Shown here in pieces: positions 17,154 through 28,508 of a DNA stretch of 64,000 nt. Source of the stretch: Streptomyces durmitorensis (GTDB taxonomy: Bacteria > Actinomycetota > Actinomycetes > Streptomycetales > Streptomycetaceae). The stretch is taken from contig NZ_CP097289.1 in the NCBI RefSeq assembly GCF_023498005.1, forward strand, positions 6,200,001 through 6,264,000. The letters run 5' to 3'. The position numbers and the translations under genes are program-made. Numbering within the stretch: position 1 is the first letter of the stretch; the number at the start of each line of letters is the position of its first letter. The notes under the pieces are model-generated. The model saw only the letters and a list, made by a program, of their open reading frames with translations. It was not told the origin of the DNA and did not search any database.

Positions 17154-17567
17154 ATGACCCAGCGCACTCTCGTCCTGCTCAAGCCCGACACCGTCCGTCG
17201 TGGCCTGATCGGCGAGATCATCGGCCGTATCGAGCGCAAGGCGGGCTGGACGATCTCCGCGCTCGAGCTGCGTTCGCTCGACCAGGAGACGCTGGAGCAG
17301 CACTACGGCGAGCACAAGGGCAAGCCCTTCTACGAGCCGCTGGTCGCCTTCATGTCCTCCGGTCCGGTCGTCGCGCTCGTCGTCGAGGGCGAGCGTGTCA
17401 TCGAGGGCGTGCGCGCCCTCGCGGGTCCGACCGACCCGATCGCCGCGGCGCCCGGCTCCATCCGGGGCGACTTCGGCTCCATCGTCCGGGAGAACCTGAT
17501 CCACGCCTCGGACTCCGAGGAGTCCGCCGAGCGCGAGCTGAAGATCTTCTTCCCGGGTGTCGTCTGA
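17154..17567 (+). CDS. ndk: Nucleoside diphosphate kinase
   Basis: 137 residues from ATG 17154, with TTGGAG 6 nt upstream. Transfers the gamma phosphate of NTPs to NDPs through a phosphohistidine, balancing nucleotide pools. The nucleotide-binding start RTLVLLKPDTVRRGLIG and the catalytic His117 in ENLIHASDSEESAERE are intact. The length is typical of bacterial hexameric or tetrameric forms. TATCGT at about 17103-17108 may be the -10 box. It is followed by a hairpin terminator. Confidence 0.97.
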   Translation: MTQRTLVLLKPDTVRRGLIGEIIGRIERKAGWTISALELRSLDQETLEQHYGEHKGKPFYEPLVAFMSSGPVVALVVEGERVIEGVRALAGPTDPIAAAPGSIRGDFGSIVRENLIHASDSEESAERELKIFFPGVV

Positions 17568-17891
17568 CGTCCATATGCAGAGACGCGCGTAAAGAGTTCC
17601 GTAAAGACTTCTGACGCCTAGTCAGCAGGGCACCGCCCTGACCAGGGGTGGCCGAGAAAACCGGCCGCCCCTTGGCATATGCGCCCCAATTGGGGGAACC
17701 CGTGCCTCCGATGGCACGTCTCCAAGAGCGAGGCGGCGCATCATCTGCTGACAATGGCGAAGACCCTAGCGCCGTGTTCGTGCAGGCGAGACTACGATGG
17801 AAGCCTCCACGCCACACAGCACCCACCTCGCCTACCTAAAAAGCCATCAAACGCTCCAGGGAAGGCCAGACGCATCCTCATGGGGAACAAC
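17568..17891 (+). other. ndk-mreB intergenic region
   Basis: 324 nt with no gene. It contains the ndk terminator hairpin (17645-17671), the 12-bp palindrome CCCCAATTGGGG (17684-17695), and immediately after it GGAACC (17696-17701). The GGAACC could be the -35 of an ECF-type promoter with CGTCT near 17717-17721, but that match is weak. The mreB promoters must lie in this region. Confidence 0.5.
17645..17671 (+). terminator. Terminator after ndk
   Basis: GGGGTGGCCG at 17645-17654 pairs with CGGCCGCCCC at 17662-17671 (one G-U pair), with a 7-nt A-rich loop, followed by TT. It is 78 nt beyond the ndk stop. Confidence 0.6.
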
Positions 17892-18911
17892 ATGTCGTTC
17901 ATCGGCCGTGACATGGCTGTCGACCTCGGGACCGCCAACACGCTGGTGTACGTCAGGGGTCGGGGGATCGTTCTCAACGAACCGTCCGTCGTCGCGATCA
18001 ACACCAACACCGGTGGCATCCTCGCTGTCGGCGCCGAAGCCAAGAAGATGATCGGTCGCACGCCGGGCAACATCGTTGCCGTGCGACCGCTGAAGGACGG
18101 CGTCATCGCCGACTTCGAGATCACCGAGCGGATGCTCCGCTACTTCATCCTGAAGATCCACAAGCGGCGCTATCTCGCCCGCCCGCGCGTGGTCGTCTGT
18201 GTGCCTTCCGGCATCACCGGAGTCGAGCGCCGCGCCGTCATCGAGGCCTCCTCGCAGGCCGGCGCCCGCCAGGTGCACATCATCGAGGAGCCCATGGCCG
18301 CCGCCATCGGTTCCGGCCTGCCGGTCCACGAGGCCACGGGCAACATGGTGGTCGACATCGGCGGTGGCACCACCGAGGTCGCCGTCATCTCGCTCGGCGG
18401 AATCGTCACGGCACAGTCGATCCGTGTCGCGGGCGACGAGCTGGACAACGCGATCATCCAGCACATCAAGAAGGAGTACTCCCTCCTCCTCGGCGAGCGC
18501 ACGGCCGAGCAGATCAAGATCACCATCGGTTCGGCGTACGACATGGACGCCGACGAGCACACCGAGATCCGCGGCCGGGACCTGGTCTCCGGGCTGCCCA
18601 AGACCGTCGTCATCTCCGCCGCCGAGGTCCGCAAGGCCATCGAGGAGCCGGTCAACGCGATCGTGGACGCGGTGAAGACGACCCTCGACAAGTGCCCGCC
18701 GGAACTCTCCGGTGACGTGATGGACCGCGGCATCGTTCTCACAGGAGGCGGCGCCCTGCTGCGCGGCCTCGACGAGCGCCTCCGTCGCGAGACGGGCATG
18801 CCGATCCACATCGCCGAGGACCCGCTGGACAGCGTGGCGCTCGGCTCCGGCAAGTGTGTCGAGGAGTTCGAGGCGCTCCAGCAAGTGCTCGACGCATCAC
18901 CGCGCCGCTGA
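17892..18911 (+). CDS. mreB: Rod-shape-determining actin MreB
   Basis: 339 residues from ATG 17892 (GGGGAAC just upstream); an ATG at 17880 would add MGNN. Actin-like ATPase forming membrane-associated filaments that organise wall synthesis; in Streptomyces it mainly acts in aerial hyphae and spore-wall assembly. Motifs are [19 protein letters not shown] (phosphate 1), [18 protein letters not shown], and [18 protein letters not shown] (adenosine), with C-terminal [16 protein letters not shown]. It heads the mreBCD-pbp2-rodA group and is separated from mreC by 230 nt with two hairpins, suggesting partial read-through or separate promoters. Confidence 0.98.
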   Translation: MSFIGRDMAVDLGTANTLVYVRGRGIVLNEPSVVAINTNTGGILAVGAEAKKMIGRTPGNIVAVRPLKDGVIADFEITERMLRYFILKIHKRRYLARPRVVVCVPSGITGVERRAVIEASSQAGARQVHIIEEPMAAAIGSGLPVHEATGNMVVDIGGGTTEVAVISLGGIVTAQSIRVAGDELDNAIIQHIKKEYSLLLGERTAEQIKITIGSAYDMDADEHTEIRGRDLVSGLPKTVVISAAEVRKAIEEPVNAIVDAVKTTLDKCPPELSGDVMDRGIVLTGGGALLRGLDERLRRETGMPIHIAEDPLDSVALGSGKCVEEFEALQQVLDASPRR

Positions 18912-18938
18912 GAGTGGCGCGAACCCGCGACAAGGGTG

Positions 18939-18974
18939 TCCGCCGTACGAGTGCCTGTCACCTCGTGCGGCGGA
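18939..18974 (+). terminator. Hairpin after mreB (terminator or attenuator)
   Basis: TCCGCCGTACGAG at 18939-18951 pairs with CTCGTGCGGCGGA at 18962-18974 (one G-U pair), with a 10-nt loop. It lies 28 nt after the mreB stop. Confidence 0.65.
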
Positions 18975-19025
18975 TCGTTGATATAGAGAGCTCAGAAGAG
19001 AACACATAAGACGGGCATGGCATAA

Positions 19026-19072
19026 CAATTCCGCGGCGCCCGCAGACGCCGTGGAATTGGATTGCGTAGATT
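19026..19072 (+). promoter_or_regulatory. Second hairpin and candidate promoter before mreC
   Basis: CAATTCCGCGGCG at 19026-19038 pairs with CGCCGTGGAATTG at 19047-19059 (one G-U pair). Directly after it TAGATT at 19067-19072 fits a -10 box, 70 nt before mreC. The surrounding 100 nt are AT-rich for this genome. Confidence 0.5.
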
Positions 19073-19141
19073 TGCTCGGACATACGCACAGTTGCTCAGA
19101 ATTCCAAGGATTTCCAACTGAGGAAGGCACGGCCGCCGCAC

Positions 19142-20095
19142 GTGAGGGACACACGAGAGAGCCGGCTGCTCCTGGTGCTGCTGATCGCCATCGCGTTCGC
19201 TTTGATCACGGTGGACATCCGTGGTGGCGAGGACTCGCCGGTCGACGGTGCCCGCCAGGCCGCCGCCACGGTCTTCGGTCCGGTCGAGGACGGAGTGTCG
19301 TCCGCCGTAGACCCGGTCGGCAACGCCATCGGCGCGGTACGGGACTCCGGCGACCGGCATGACCGGATCGCCGAACTCACGCGGCAGAACGCCGCGTTGA
19401 AGGCGAAGCTCGGCAGCGACGACCGCAATCGCAGTCGGATCAGACAGCTGGACAGCATGCTCAAGAGCGCCGGTGCCGGTCAGTACGGCATCAAGGGCGC
19501 CGAGGTCATCGGCATAGGAGCGGCCCAGGGCTTCTCCTGGACCGTCACCATCGACGCCGGCGCCAACGACGGACTCAAGCGCGACATGACCGTCCTGAAC
19601 GGCGACGGTCTGGTCGGCCGCGTCACCACGGTCGGCCCCGGCACCGCGACCGTTCTGCTCGCCAACGACCCCGACTTCACCGTCGGCACCCGCATGGAGA
19701 AGACCGACGAGCTCGGCTTCGCCACCGGACAGGGCGACCGCCCGCTCTCGGTGCAGATGCTCAACGGCAAGGCCAAGGTCAAGAAGGGCGACCGCCTGGT
19801 CACCTTCGGCTCGCAGGCCGACAAGCCGTTCGTGCCGGGCGTGCCCGTCGGCGAGGTCGTCCGCGTCGACCCCTCGGGCGGCGACCTGACGCGCAACATC
19901 TACATCAAGCCGTACGTCGGCTTCACCAAGCTGGACATCGTCGGCGTCGTCGTCGAGGCGCCCCGCGAGGACCCGCGCGACACGGTCCTGCCGAAGAAGC
20001 CCGCCAAGCCGAAGCCGACCCCGACGGTGACCGTCACGGCCACCCCGTCAGGACAGCCCCCGGCCGACGGCGTCGACAACGGCAACGAGCAGTAG
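19142..20095 (+). CDS. mreC: Rod-shape-determining protein MreC
   Basis: 317 residues from GTG 19142. Bitopic membrane protein linking MreB to PBP2/RodA. The N-terminal transmembrane helix is at 8-24 (LLLVLLIAIAFALITV), a coiled coil at about 72-112 (HDRIAELTRQNAALKAKL), and the periplasmic-side beta domains at about 115-275 (VIGIGAAQGFSWTVTIDAG, GLVGRVTTVGPGTATVLL, VPVGEVV). The C-terminal 40 residues are a Pro/Lys/Thr-rich tail. mreD follows 13 nt later. Confidence 0.96.
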   Translation: MRDTRESRLLLVLLIAIAFALITVDIRGGEDSPVDGARQAAATVFGPVEDGVSSAVDPVGNAIGAVRDSGDRHDRIAELTRQNAALKAKLGSDDRNRSRIRQLDSMLKSAGAGQYGIKGAEVIGIGAAQGFSWTVTIDAGANDGLKRDMTVLNGDGLVGRVTTVGPGTATVLLANDPDFTVGTRMEKTDELGFATGQGDRPLSVQMLNGKAKVKKGDRLVTFGSQADKPFVPGVPVGEVVRVDPSGGDLTRNIYIKPYVGFTKLDIVGVVVEAPREDPRDTVLPKKPAKPKPTPTVTVTATPSGQPPADGVDNGNEQ

Positions 20096-20108
20096 GAGCC
20101 CCGGACCC

Positions 20109-20780
20109 ATGCGCTTCAACCGAATCCTGCTCTCCACCACCCTGGTCGTCGTCGCCCTGGTCATCCAGGTCAGCGTCCTCGCCCGGCTCCAACTGCCGGG
20201 CGCGGTCCCGGACCTGGTGCTGCTCACGGTGCTCGGCCTCGCCCTGGTCTACGGCCACGTGGGCGGCGCCCTCGTCGGCTTCGGCGCCGGACTCCTCGCG
20301 GACCTGGCACCGCCGGCCGACCACGCCGCCGGGCGGTACGCCCTGGTCCTGTGCGTCGTCGGCTACCTCGCGGGCCTGGCCAAGCCGGAGACCGGACGCC
20401 TCAGGTCCGCCACCGGGCCGCTCGTCGTGGTCGTCGGCGCCGCCATCGGGTCGACCCTCCTGTACGCGGGCGTGGGCGCCCTCGTCGGGGACACCGCCGC
20501 CCGCCACGTGGGCCTGGGTGGGCTCCTCTTCACGGCCGCCCTGTACGACCTGCTGCTCGCGCCGTTCACGGTGCCGCTGATCATCGCGCTCGCCCGCAGA
20601 GCCGAGAACGACCCGCTGGGGGAGAACTCTCCGGCCAACAAGACCACGGACGTCTCGTCCGGCTGGCTCTCCTCGGGCACAGGGCTGCGCATCGGCAACC
20701 AGCGCGGCGGCCTGCGGATGAAGGCGGCCAAGGCCCGCGTCGCGCGCGCCGGACGCATCAAGGGGGTCAAGCGCCTGTGA
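20109..20780 (+). CDS. mreD: Rod-shape-determining protein MreD
   Basis: 223 residues from ATG 20109, with AGGAG about 11 nt upstream. Polytopic membrane protein of the elongasome with about five hydrophobic segments (ILLSTTLVVVALVIQVSVLA, VPDLVLLTVLGLALVYGHV, LVVVVGAAIGSTLLYAGVGA and others). The C-terminal extension (about 180-223) is cytoplasmic and basic (MKAAKARVARAGRIKGVKRL), longer than in Gram-negative MreD. It is placed between mreC and pbp2 as expected. Confidence 0.94.
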   Translation: MRFNRILLSTTLVVVALVIQVSVLARLQLPGAVPDLVLLTVLGLALVYGHVGGALVGFGAGLLADLAPPADHAAGRYALVLCVVGYLAGLAKPETGRLRSATGPLVVVVGAAIGSTLLYAGVGALVGDTAARHVGLGGLLFTAALYDLLLAPFTVPLIIALARRAENDPLGENSPANKTTDVSSGWLSSGTGLRIGNQRGGLRMKAAKARVARAGRIKGVKRL

Positions 20781-20877
20781 TCGCGGTGCCGTTGACCTCG
20801 TACCCGACCGGCCGCGCACACAGGTCGGTCGTGTACACGTACCACTCGTACACACTCTGAGAGGGGGAGGAACAGCA

Positions 20878-23052
20878 GTGACCAACATCCCCGAGACCGG
20901 ACGGACCCCACGGGTCCAGATCCGTCTCATCGTCATCCAGATCCTCGTGCTCTCCCTCCTCCTCACCCTCGGCGGGCGGCTCTGGTACCTCCAGATCCGC
21001 AACGGTGAGGAGTACGCCGAGGAAGCCTCGGGCAACCACGTCCAGCAGGTCGTCGATCCGGCCGTGCGCGGCTCGATCCTCGACGCCCGCGGCGTGCCGA
21101 TCGCCGACAACCAGACCCGTCTCGTCGTCTCCGCGTCCCGCACGGAGCTGATGAAGATGAAGGACGACGGCAAGGCGGCCCTCGCCAAGCTCGCCGACGT
21201 CCTCGGCATGAGCGCCAAGGACGTCTCCGACAAGGTCCGTCTCTGCGACTCCAAGACCCCGCAGCCCTGCTGGAACGGCTCGCCCTACCAGCCGATCCCG
21301 ATCACGGACGAGGCCTCGCCCAAGCAGGCCCTCCAGATCCGCGAGCGCGCCGAGGACTTCCCCGGCATCACCGCCGAGCCCACCGCCGTACGCCGCTATC
21401 CCGCGCCCGGCAAGTCCAACACCGCCCAGGTGCTCGGCTACCTCTCGCCGGTCACCGACGAGGAGATCACCAAGGCCGAGCACACCGACTCGCCCTTCCT
21501 GCGCTCCGACATGGTCGGCCGCTCCGGCCTTGAGCGGACCTACGACGCGCAGCTGCGCGGCAAGGCGGGCGTCACCCGCTACGAGGTCGACAACCTCGGC
21601 CGCGTCATCGGCAAGGCCAAGGACGACCCGGCCCAGCCCGGCGCGAACGTCGTCACCAGCATCGACGCCCGCGTGCAGGCCCTGTCCGAGTACTGGCTGA
21701 ACGACGCCATGAAGAAGGCCCGCCAGGAGTTCGACAAGAACACCAACGAGAACTACAAGGCCGACGCGGGCGCCGTCGTCGTCATGGAGAACAAGACCGG
21801 ACGCATCGTCTCCATGGCGTCCAACCCGAACTACGACCCGAACGCCTGGGTCGGCGGCATCTCCGGCAAGGACTACACGAAGCTCACCGGCAAGAAGTCC
21901 AACTACCCGCTCCTGAACCGCGCCATCCAGGGCCAGGCGGCCCCCGGCTCGATCTTCAAGGTCATCCCCACGACCGCGGCGGTCAACGCGGGCTACGAGT
22001 TCAACGGGCGCTACCCCTGCCCCAGCTCGTACTCCATCGGCGGCCAGACCTTCAAGAACTTCGAGTCCCAGGGCCACGGCAGCATCACCCTCGGCCAGGC
22101 ACTCGAGGTCTCTTGCGACACCGTCTTCTACAAGCTCTCGCACGACCAGTGGGCCAAGGACGGCGGCAACAAGCCGAAGAAGGACGCCAAGGACTGGTTC
22201 TACAAGACCGCCCACCAGTTCGGCCTCGGCAAGGAGACCGGCATCGACCTGCCGAACGAGGTCACCGGACGTGTCCCGGACCGCCAGTGGAAGAAGGACT
22301 ACTGGAAGGCCAACAAGGACGGCTGGTGCAAGCAGGGCAAGAAGGGCGGGGACTACGTCGAGCAGATCGCGTACGAGAACTGCCTCGAAGGCATGAAGAT
22401 GCGCGCCGGTGACTCCGTCAACTACTCCATCGGCCAGGGCGACACCCTCGTCACCCCGATCCAGATGGCGACGATCTACTCCGCGATCGCCAACGGCGGC
22501 ACCCTCTACGACCCCACCGTCGGCAAGGCGATCATCAGCGCCGACGGCAAGCAGGTCCAGGAGCTCAAGCCCAAGTCGCACGGCAAGCTGCCGATGAACG
22601 AGAAGACGCGCACCGACATAGACGGTGCCCTCGCCGACGTGGCGACCCAGGGAACCGCCGCCTGGCGGTTCGGCGGCTGGCCGCAGGACAAGATCCCGAT
22701 GCACGCCAAGACGGGTACGGCGGAGGTCTACGGCAAGCAGACCACCTCGTGGTTCGCGACGTACACCAAGGACTACTCGATCGTGATGACGATCTCCCAG
22801 GGCGGTACGGGTTCCGGCGCTTCGGGACCCGCCGTCCGCAAGATCTACGACGGCATCTACGGCCTGGACGACAGCGGCAAGCAGAACCTCAAGAAGGCCC
22901 TGCTGCCCCAGCCGCAGAAGGACCTGCCGAAGATCGAGACCGACGGTTCGATCGACTCCCCGAAGATCAAGCCGTTCAAGCCCGAGGCCCCCAAGCCGCC
23001 GCAGGAGCAGCAGGAACTCGCGGGCGCGCCCGCGAACGGGAGGCGCGACTAG
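20878..23052 (+). CDS. pbp2: Penicillin-binding protein 2 (transpeptidase)
   Basis: 724 residues from GTG 20878 with GGGGGAGG upstream. Class B transpeptidase that crosslinks peptidoglycan with its partner RodA. An N-terminal transmembrane anchor is at about 16-40 (IVIQILVLSLLLTLGGRLWYL), followed by the dimerisation domain (residues about 50-230). In the transpeptidase domain the active serine is Ser358 (S-I-F-K, 358-361), the SxN-type motif is SCD at 412-414, and KTGT is at 611-614. The C-terminal tail is Pro/Lys-rich. Its stop overlaps the rodA start by one base (TAGTG). Confidence 0.97.
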   Translation: MTNIPETGRTPRVQIRLIVIQILVLSLLLTLGGRLWYLQIRNGEEYAEEASGNHVQQVVDPAVRGSILDARGVPIADNQTRLVVSASRTELMKMKDDGKAALAKLADVLGMSAKDVSDKVRLCDSKTPQPCWNGSPYQPIPITDEASPKQALQIRERAEDFPGITAEPTAVRRYPAPGKSNTAQVLGYLSPVTDEEITKAEHTDSPFLRSDMVGRSGLERTYDAQLRGKAGVTRYEVDNLGRVIGKAKDDPAQPGANVVTSIDARVQALSEYWLNDAMKKARQEFDKNTNENYKADAGAVVVMENKTGRIVSMASNPNYDPNAWVGGISGKDYTKLTGKKSNYPLLNRAIQGQAAPGSIFKVIPTTAAVNAGYEFNGRYPCPSSYSIGGQTFKNFESQGHGSITLGQALEVSCDTVFYKLSHDQWAKDGGNKPKKDAKDWFYKTAHQFGLGKETGIDLPNEVTGRVPDRQWKKDYWKANKDGWCKQGKKGGDYVEQIAYENCLEGMKMRAGDSVNYSIGQGDTLVTPIQMATIYSAIANGGTLYDPTVGKAIISADGKQVQELKPKSHGKLPMNEKTRTDIDGALADVATQGTAAWRFGGWPQDKIPMHAKTGTAEVYGKQTTSWFATYTKDYSIVMTISQGGTGSGASGPAVRKIYDGIYGLDDSGKQNLKKALLPQPQKDLPKIETDGSIDSPKIKPFKPEAPKPPQEQQELAGAPANGRRD

Positions 23053-24254
23053 TGGCCGGCAACAATGGCTTCTCCGTCTCCGGCTACGGGCCAGAGCGCT
23101 CGTCGATGTCCGCCCGCCTGCTCGCCCGCGACTCGCTGGTGCGCAGGCTGGACTGGCCGATACTGCTCGCGGCGCTCGCCCTCTCCGCGATCGGCTCCGC
23201 GCTCGTCTACTCCGCGACGCGCAACCGCACCGAGCTGGTCGGCGACGATCCGTACGCCTTCCTGCTCAAGCACCTCCTGAACACCGGCATCGGCATCGCC
23301 CTGATGGCGGGCACGATCTGGCTCGGCCACCGCACGCTGCGCACGGCCGTGCCGATCCTCTACGGCATCTCCGTCTTCCTCGTCCTGCTCGTCCTCACGC
23401 CGCTCGGCGCGACGATCAACGGCGCGCACGCGTGGATCGTGATCGGCGGCGGCTTCTCGCTGCAGCCCTCCGAGTTCGTGAAGATCACGATCATCCTGGG
23501 CATGGCGATGCTGCTCGCGGCACGGGTGGACGCGGGCGACCGGGTCCACCCCGACCAGCGCACGGTCCTGCAGGCCCTCGGCCTGGCCGCCGTACCGATA
23601 CTGATCGTGCTCCTCATGCCCGACCTCGGGTCGGTCATGGTGATGGCGATGATCGTGCTCGGCGTGCTCCTCGCCTCGGGCGCCTCCAACCGCTGGGTCT
23701 TCGGACTCCTCGGCACGGGCGCGGCAGGCGCGGTCGCCGTCTGGCAGCTCGGCATCCTCGACGACTACCAGATTGCCCGCTTCGCGGCCTTCGCCAACCC
23801 CGCGCTCGACCCGGCGGGCGTCGGCTACAACACCAACCAGGCGCGCATCGCGATCGGCTCCGGCGGTCTGTCGGGCACCGGACTCTTCAAGGGCTCGCAG
23901 ACCACGGGGCAGTTCGTGCCCGAGCAGCAGACGGACTTCGTGTTCACCGTCGCGGGCGAGGAGCTCGGCTTCGCGGGCGCGGGCCTGATCCTTGTCCTGC
24001 TCGGCATCCTGCTCTGGCGGGCCTGCCGCATCGCGCGCGAGACGACCGAGCTGTACGGCACGATCGTCGCGGCCGGGATCATCGCCTGGTTCGCCTTCCA
24101 GTCCTTCGAGAACATCGGCATGACGCTCGGCATCATGCCGGTGGCCGGTCTGCCGCTGCCCTTCGTCTCGTACGGAGGGTCATCGATGTTCGCTGTCTGG
24201 GTGGCCGTCGGCCTGCTCCAGTCGATCAAGGTGCAACGGCCGATGTCGGCATAG
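23052..24254 (+). CDS. rodA: RodA/SEDS peptidoglycan polymerase
   Basis: 400 residues from GTG 23052, sharing one base with the pbp2 stop, so translation is coupled. SEDS glycosyltransferase that polymerises lipid II with PBP2 as partner; the Streptomyces homologue in this position is called Sfr. Ten or so transmembrane helices are visible. Conserved SEDS blocks are GGGFSLQPSEFVKITIILG, LLMPDLGSVMVM, QTDFVFTVAGEELGF and PLPFVSYGGSSM. The N-terminal 35 residues are polar (NNGFSVSGYGPERSSMSAR). Confidence 0.97.
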   Translation: MAGNNGFSVSGYGPERSSMSARLLARDSLVRRLDWPILLAALALSAIGSALVYSATRNRTELVGDDPYAFLLKHLLNTGIGIALMAGTIWLGHRTLRTAVPILYGISVFLVLLVLTPLGATINGAHAWIVIGGGFSLQPSEFVKITIILGMAMLLAARVDAGDRVHPDQRTVLQALGLAAVPILIVLLMPDLGSVMVMAMIVLGVLLASGASNRWVFGLLGTGAAGAVAVWQLGILDDYQIARFAAFANPALDPAGVGYNTNQARIAIGSGGLSGTGLFKGSQTTGQFVPEQQTDFVFTVAGEELGFAGAGLILVLLGILLWRACRIARETTELYGTIVAAGIIAWFAFQSFENIGMTLGIMPVAGLPLPFVSYGGSSMFAVWVAVGLLQSIKVQRPMSA

Positions 24255-24291
24255 GCCGGTTGCAGGTCTGCCCTTGGCCTGGGATCGCGTC

Positions 24292-24297
24292 TAGATT
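24292..24297 (+). promoter_or_regulatory. -10 box of a leaderless promoter
   Basis: TAGATT, then 6 nt, then the ATG of the CYTH-CHAD gene at 24304. No Shine-Dalgarno sequence is present. Confidence 0.6.
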
Positions 24298-24303
24298 CGG
24301 TTC

Positions 24304-25914
24304 ATGGCGGAGACACAGCGCGAGATCGAGCGTAAGTACGACGTCGAGGCGGACGCGGCGCTGCCTGACCTGACCGGGGTCGCCGGGGTGGCCGACGTCG
24401 TCGACAAGGGCGTCGTCGAACTGGACGCCGTCTATCACGACACGACCGACCAACTCCTGCTCTCCGACTCGATCACGCTGCGCCGCCGCACGGGCGGCGA
24501 CGACGAGGGCTGGCACCTGAAGCTGCCGGTGTCCCTCGCGCAGGGCGTGCGGGACGAGATCCGGGCCCCGCTCTCGGACGCGGTGCCGCCCGAGCTTTCC
24601 GGGCTCGTGCGGTCCCGCGTGCGCGATGCCGCACTCGTGCCCGTCATGCGCCTGTTGACCGCTCGGGACCTGCGCCACCTCCTCGACGCCAAGGGCGCGC
24701 TCCTTGCCGAGCTGAGCATCGACCGGGTCAGGGCCGAGCGGCTCACGGAGGGCGGCGGCACCTCCGAGTGGGCCGAGATCGAAGTGGAGCTGGCGGACGG
24801 CGCGGACCCCGCGCTGCTCGACCGGATCGAGAAGAAGCTGAAGAAGCTGGGCGTCCAGCGGTCCTCCTCCGCGTCGAAACTGGCCAGGGCGCAGGCGGAC
24901 ACGGCGCTGAGCGAGACCCGGCAGCGGCTCGCGGAGAGCACGCCGAAGCCTGCCAAGGCCAAGAAGGGGAAGGCGGATGAGCAGTACATCGTCATCCAGC
25001 TGAAGGACTCCGCCGTGCAACCTGACCCCGTCACCGCTGCCGACCACGTCCTCGCCTACGTCCGCACCCAGCGGGACGCCCTCGTCGCCCTCGACCCCGA
25101 CGTCCGCCGCGACGTGCCGGACTCCGTGCACCAGATGCGGGTCGCCACCCGGCGGATGCGCAGCGCGTTCCGCTCGTACAGGAAGCTCCTCGACCGTGCC
25201 GTCACCGACCCGATCGGCGAGGAGCTGAAGTGGCTCGCGGGCGAGCTCGGGGTCGACCGCGACCAGGAGGTCCTCGCCGAGCGGCTCACGCACCGCGTCG
25301 ACGCCGTGCCGGGGACCCTGCTCCTGGGTCCGGTACGGGCCCGCCTGCAGATCTGGGGTGTCGCGGGCGCCGGTGACGCCCGGAGCCGGACCGTCGCCGC
25401 GCTCGAAGGGCAGCGGTATGTGCAGCTCCTGAACTCCGTCGACGCACTGCTCGCCGACCCCCCGCTGCGCAAGGCCGCCGCCGCGTCCCCCGACAAGGCC
25501 CTCCCCAAGGCCGTACGGAAGGACTACGCCCGCCTGGAGGCCCGCATCGAGCACGCCCTCGCGCTGGAGCCGGGGGAGGAGAGGGATGTGGCGATGCACG
25601 GTGCCCGCAAGGCCGCCAAGCGTGCCCGGTACGCGGGCGAGGCGGCCAGGCCGGCGCTCGGCAAGCCCGCCAAGCGGTTCGCGAAGCGGATGAAGGCCGT
25701 CCAGAAGGTTCTCGGCGATCACCAGGACAGCGTCGTGGCCCGTGAGGCGCTGCGGAACCTGGCGGTCCAGGCCCATGCGGCGGGCGAGACCTCCTTCACC
25801 TGGGGACTTCTGTACGGGCAGGAGGAGGCCACGGCCGCCGAGCGCGAGAACGAACTGCCGGGGGTGTGGCACCGGGCGTCCCGGCCCAAACTGAGGGCGG
25901 CATTGAGCAGCTGA
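24304..25914 (+). CDS. CYTH and CHAD domain protein
   Basis: 536 residues from ATG 24304. The N-terminal CYTH (triphosphate tunnel metalloenzyme) domain, about 1-205, starts with the signature Glu7-x-Glu9-x-Lys11 (EIERK) and has paired acidic/basic strands (DAVYHDTTD, ITLRRRTGG, WHLKLPV, WAEIEVEL). The CHAD domain, about 245-520, is helical with conserved histidines (SVHQMRVATRRMRSAFRSY, MHGARKAAKRARYAGEA). Such fusions hydrolyse inorganic triphosphate or bind polyphosphate (known for the families); the substrate here is inferred. The central linker is lysine-rich. It is probably a single-gene unit. Confidence 0.93.
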   Translation: MAETQREIERKYDVEADAALPDLTGVAGVADVVDKGVVELDAVYHDTTDQLLLSDSITLRRRTGGDDEGWHLKLPVSLAQGVRDEIRAPLSDAVPPELSGLVRSRVRDAALVPVMRLLTARDLRHLLDAKGALLAELSIDRVRAERLTEGGGTSEWAEIEVELADGADPALLDRIEKKLKKLGVQRSSSASKLARAQADTALSETRQRLAESTPKPAKAKKGKADEQYIVIQLKDSAVQPDPVTAADHVLAYVRTQRDALVALDPDVRRDVPDSVHQMRVATRRMRSAFRSYRKLLDRAVTDPIGEELKWLAGELGVDRDQEVLAERLTHRVDAVPGTLLLGPVRARLQIWGVAGAGDARSRTVAALEGQRYVQLLNSVDALLADPPLRKAAAASPDKALPKAVRKDYARLEARIEHALALEPGEERDVAMHGARKAAKRARYAGEAARPALGKPAKRFAKRMKAVQKVLGDHQDSVVAREALRNLAVQAHAAGETSFTWGLLYGQEEATAAERENELPGVWHRASRPKLRAALSS

Positions 25915-25978
25915 CCGCCGGGGTACGCTGGATGGTCACCCCTGCCAGATCATGAGAACCCTGCCGAAAGACGCTGTG

Positions 25979-27901
<1,923 letters not shown>

Positions 27902-28471
27902 GTGACGCAGCACGAGCCGGAGGGCGAGACGGGTGTTCCTCAACTCGCCCCGCCCTCCGGCCTCGTACATCTCTCCTTCATCGCCGCGATGGAGGAGTTC
28001 CGCGCCGAGGGGCGCGGCGGCGATGACGACGACACGACGCTCGGCCGCACCCTGCGCGACTACGGCGACAAGTGGCACGACCCGGTGGTCTTCGAGCGCT
28101 ACGTCACCGAGGTCCGCGCCGCCACCTACCCCGCCGAGCCGTTCTCCGTCCCCGTGACGACCCTCTGGTACGCGGACGGCGCCGACTACTTCGGCCGCCT
28201 CGCCATCCGGCACAGCGTCGGCACGCGCTTCCTGCGCGAGTACGGCGGCCACATCGGCTACGACGTACGCCCCACGGCCCGCCGCCGCGGCCACGCCACG
28301 GCGATGCTGATCGCCTCCCTGCCCTATGCTCGTGATCTTGGCCTTGGGTCGGTCCTTGTCACCTGCGACACCGACAACACCGGTTCGCGCAAGGTGATCG
28401 AGGCCGCGGGCGGCGCCTTCGAGGACGAACGCGGCGGAAAGCTGCGCTACTGGATCCCGACCGGCGCCTGA
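27902..28471 (+). CDS. GNAT-family N-acetyltransferase
   Basis: 189 residues from GTG 27902, which immediately follows the TAA of the radical SAM gene (TAAGTG), so translation is likely coupled. The acetyl-CoA binding motif A is seen in VRPTARRRGHATAMLIASL (R/Q-x-x-G-x-G/A type), preceded by IGYDV and followed by VLVTCDTDNTGSRKVIEAAGG, typical of GCN5-related acetyltransferases. The N-terminal 40 residues are an extension rich in Glu and Asp. The acceptor substrate is unknown. Confidence 0.85.
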   Translation: MTQHEPEGETGVPQLAPPSGLVHLSFIAAMEEFRAEGRGGDDDDTTLGRTLRDYGDKWHDPVVFERYVTEVRAATYPAEPFSVPVTTLWYADGADYFGRLAIRHSVGTRFLREYGGHIGYDVRPTARRRGHATAMLIASLPYARDLGLGSVLVTCDTDNTGSRKVIEAAGGAFEDERGGKLRYWIPTGA

Positions 28472-28508
28472 CCGAACCGGCACCCACCACTGACGCGTCT
28501 AGGACGGC

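Noticed and set aside
17684..17721. ECF-sigma (sigma-E type) promoter before mreB
   Set aside because: GGAACC is present, but the spacing to the CGTCT candidate is about 19 nt and the -10 match is weak; kept only as a note in the region entry.
20777..20860. 27-codon frame overlapping the mreD stop (GTGA) and ending before pbp2
   Set aside because: It is short, has no binding site of its own and no homologue I can recall; coupling is possible but unsupported.
25924..25955. Seven-codon leader peptide before the radical SAM gene
   Set aside because: The ATG lies only 2 nt after the -10 hexamer, too close to be in the transcript, and there is no attenuator structure.
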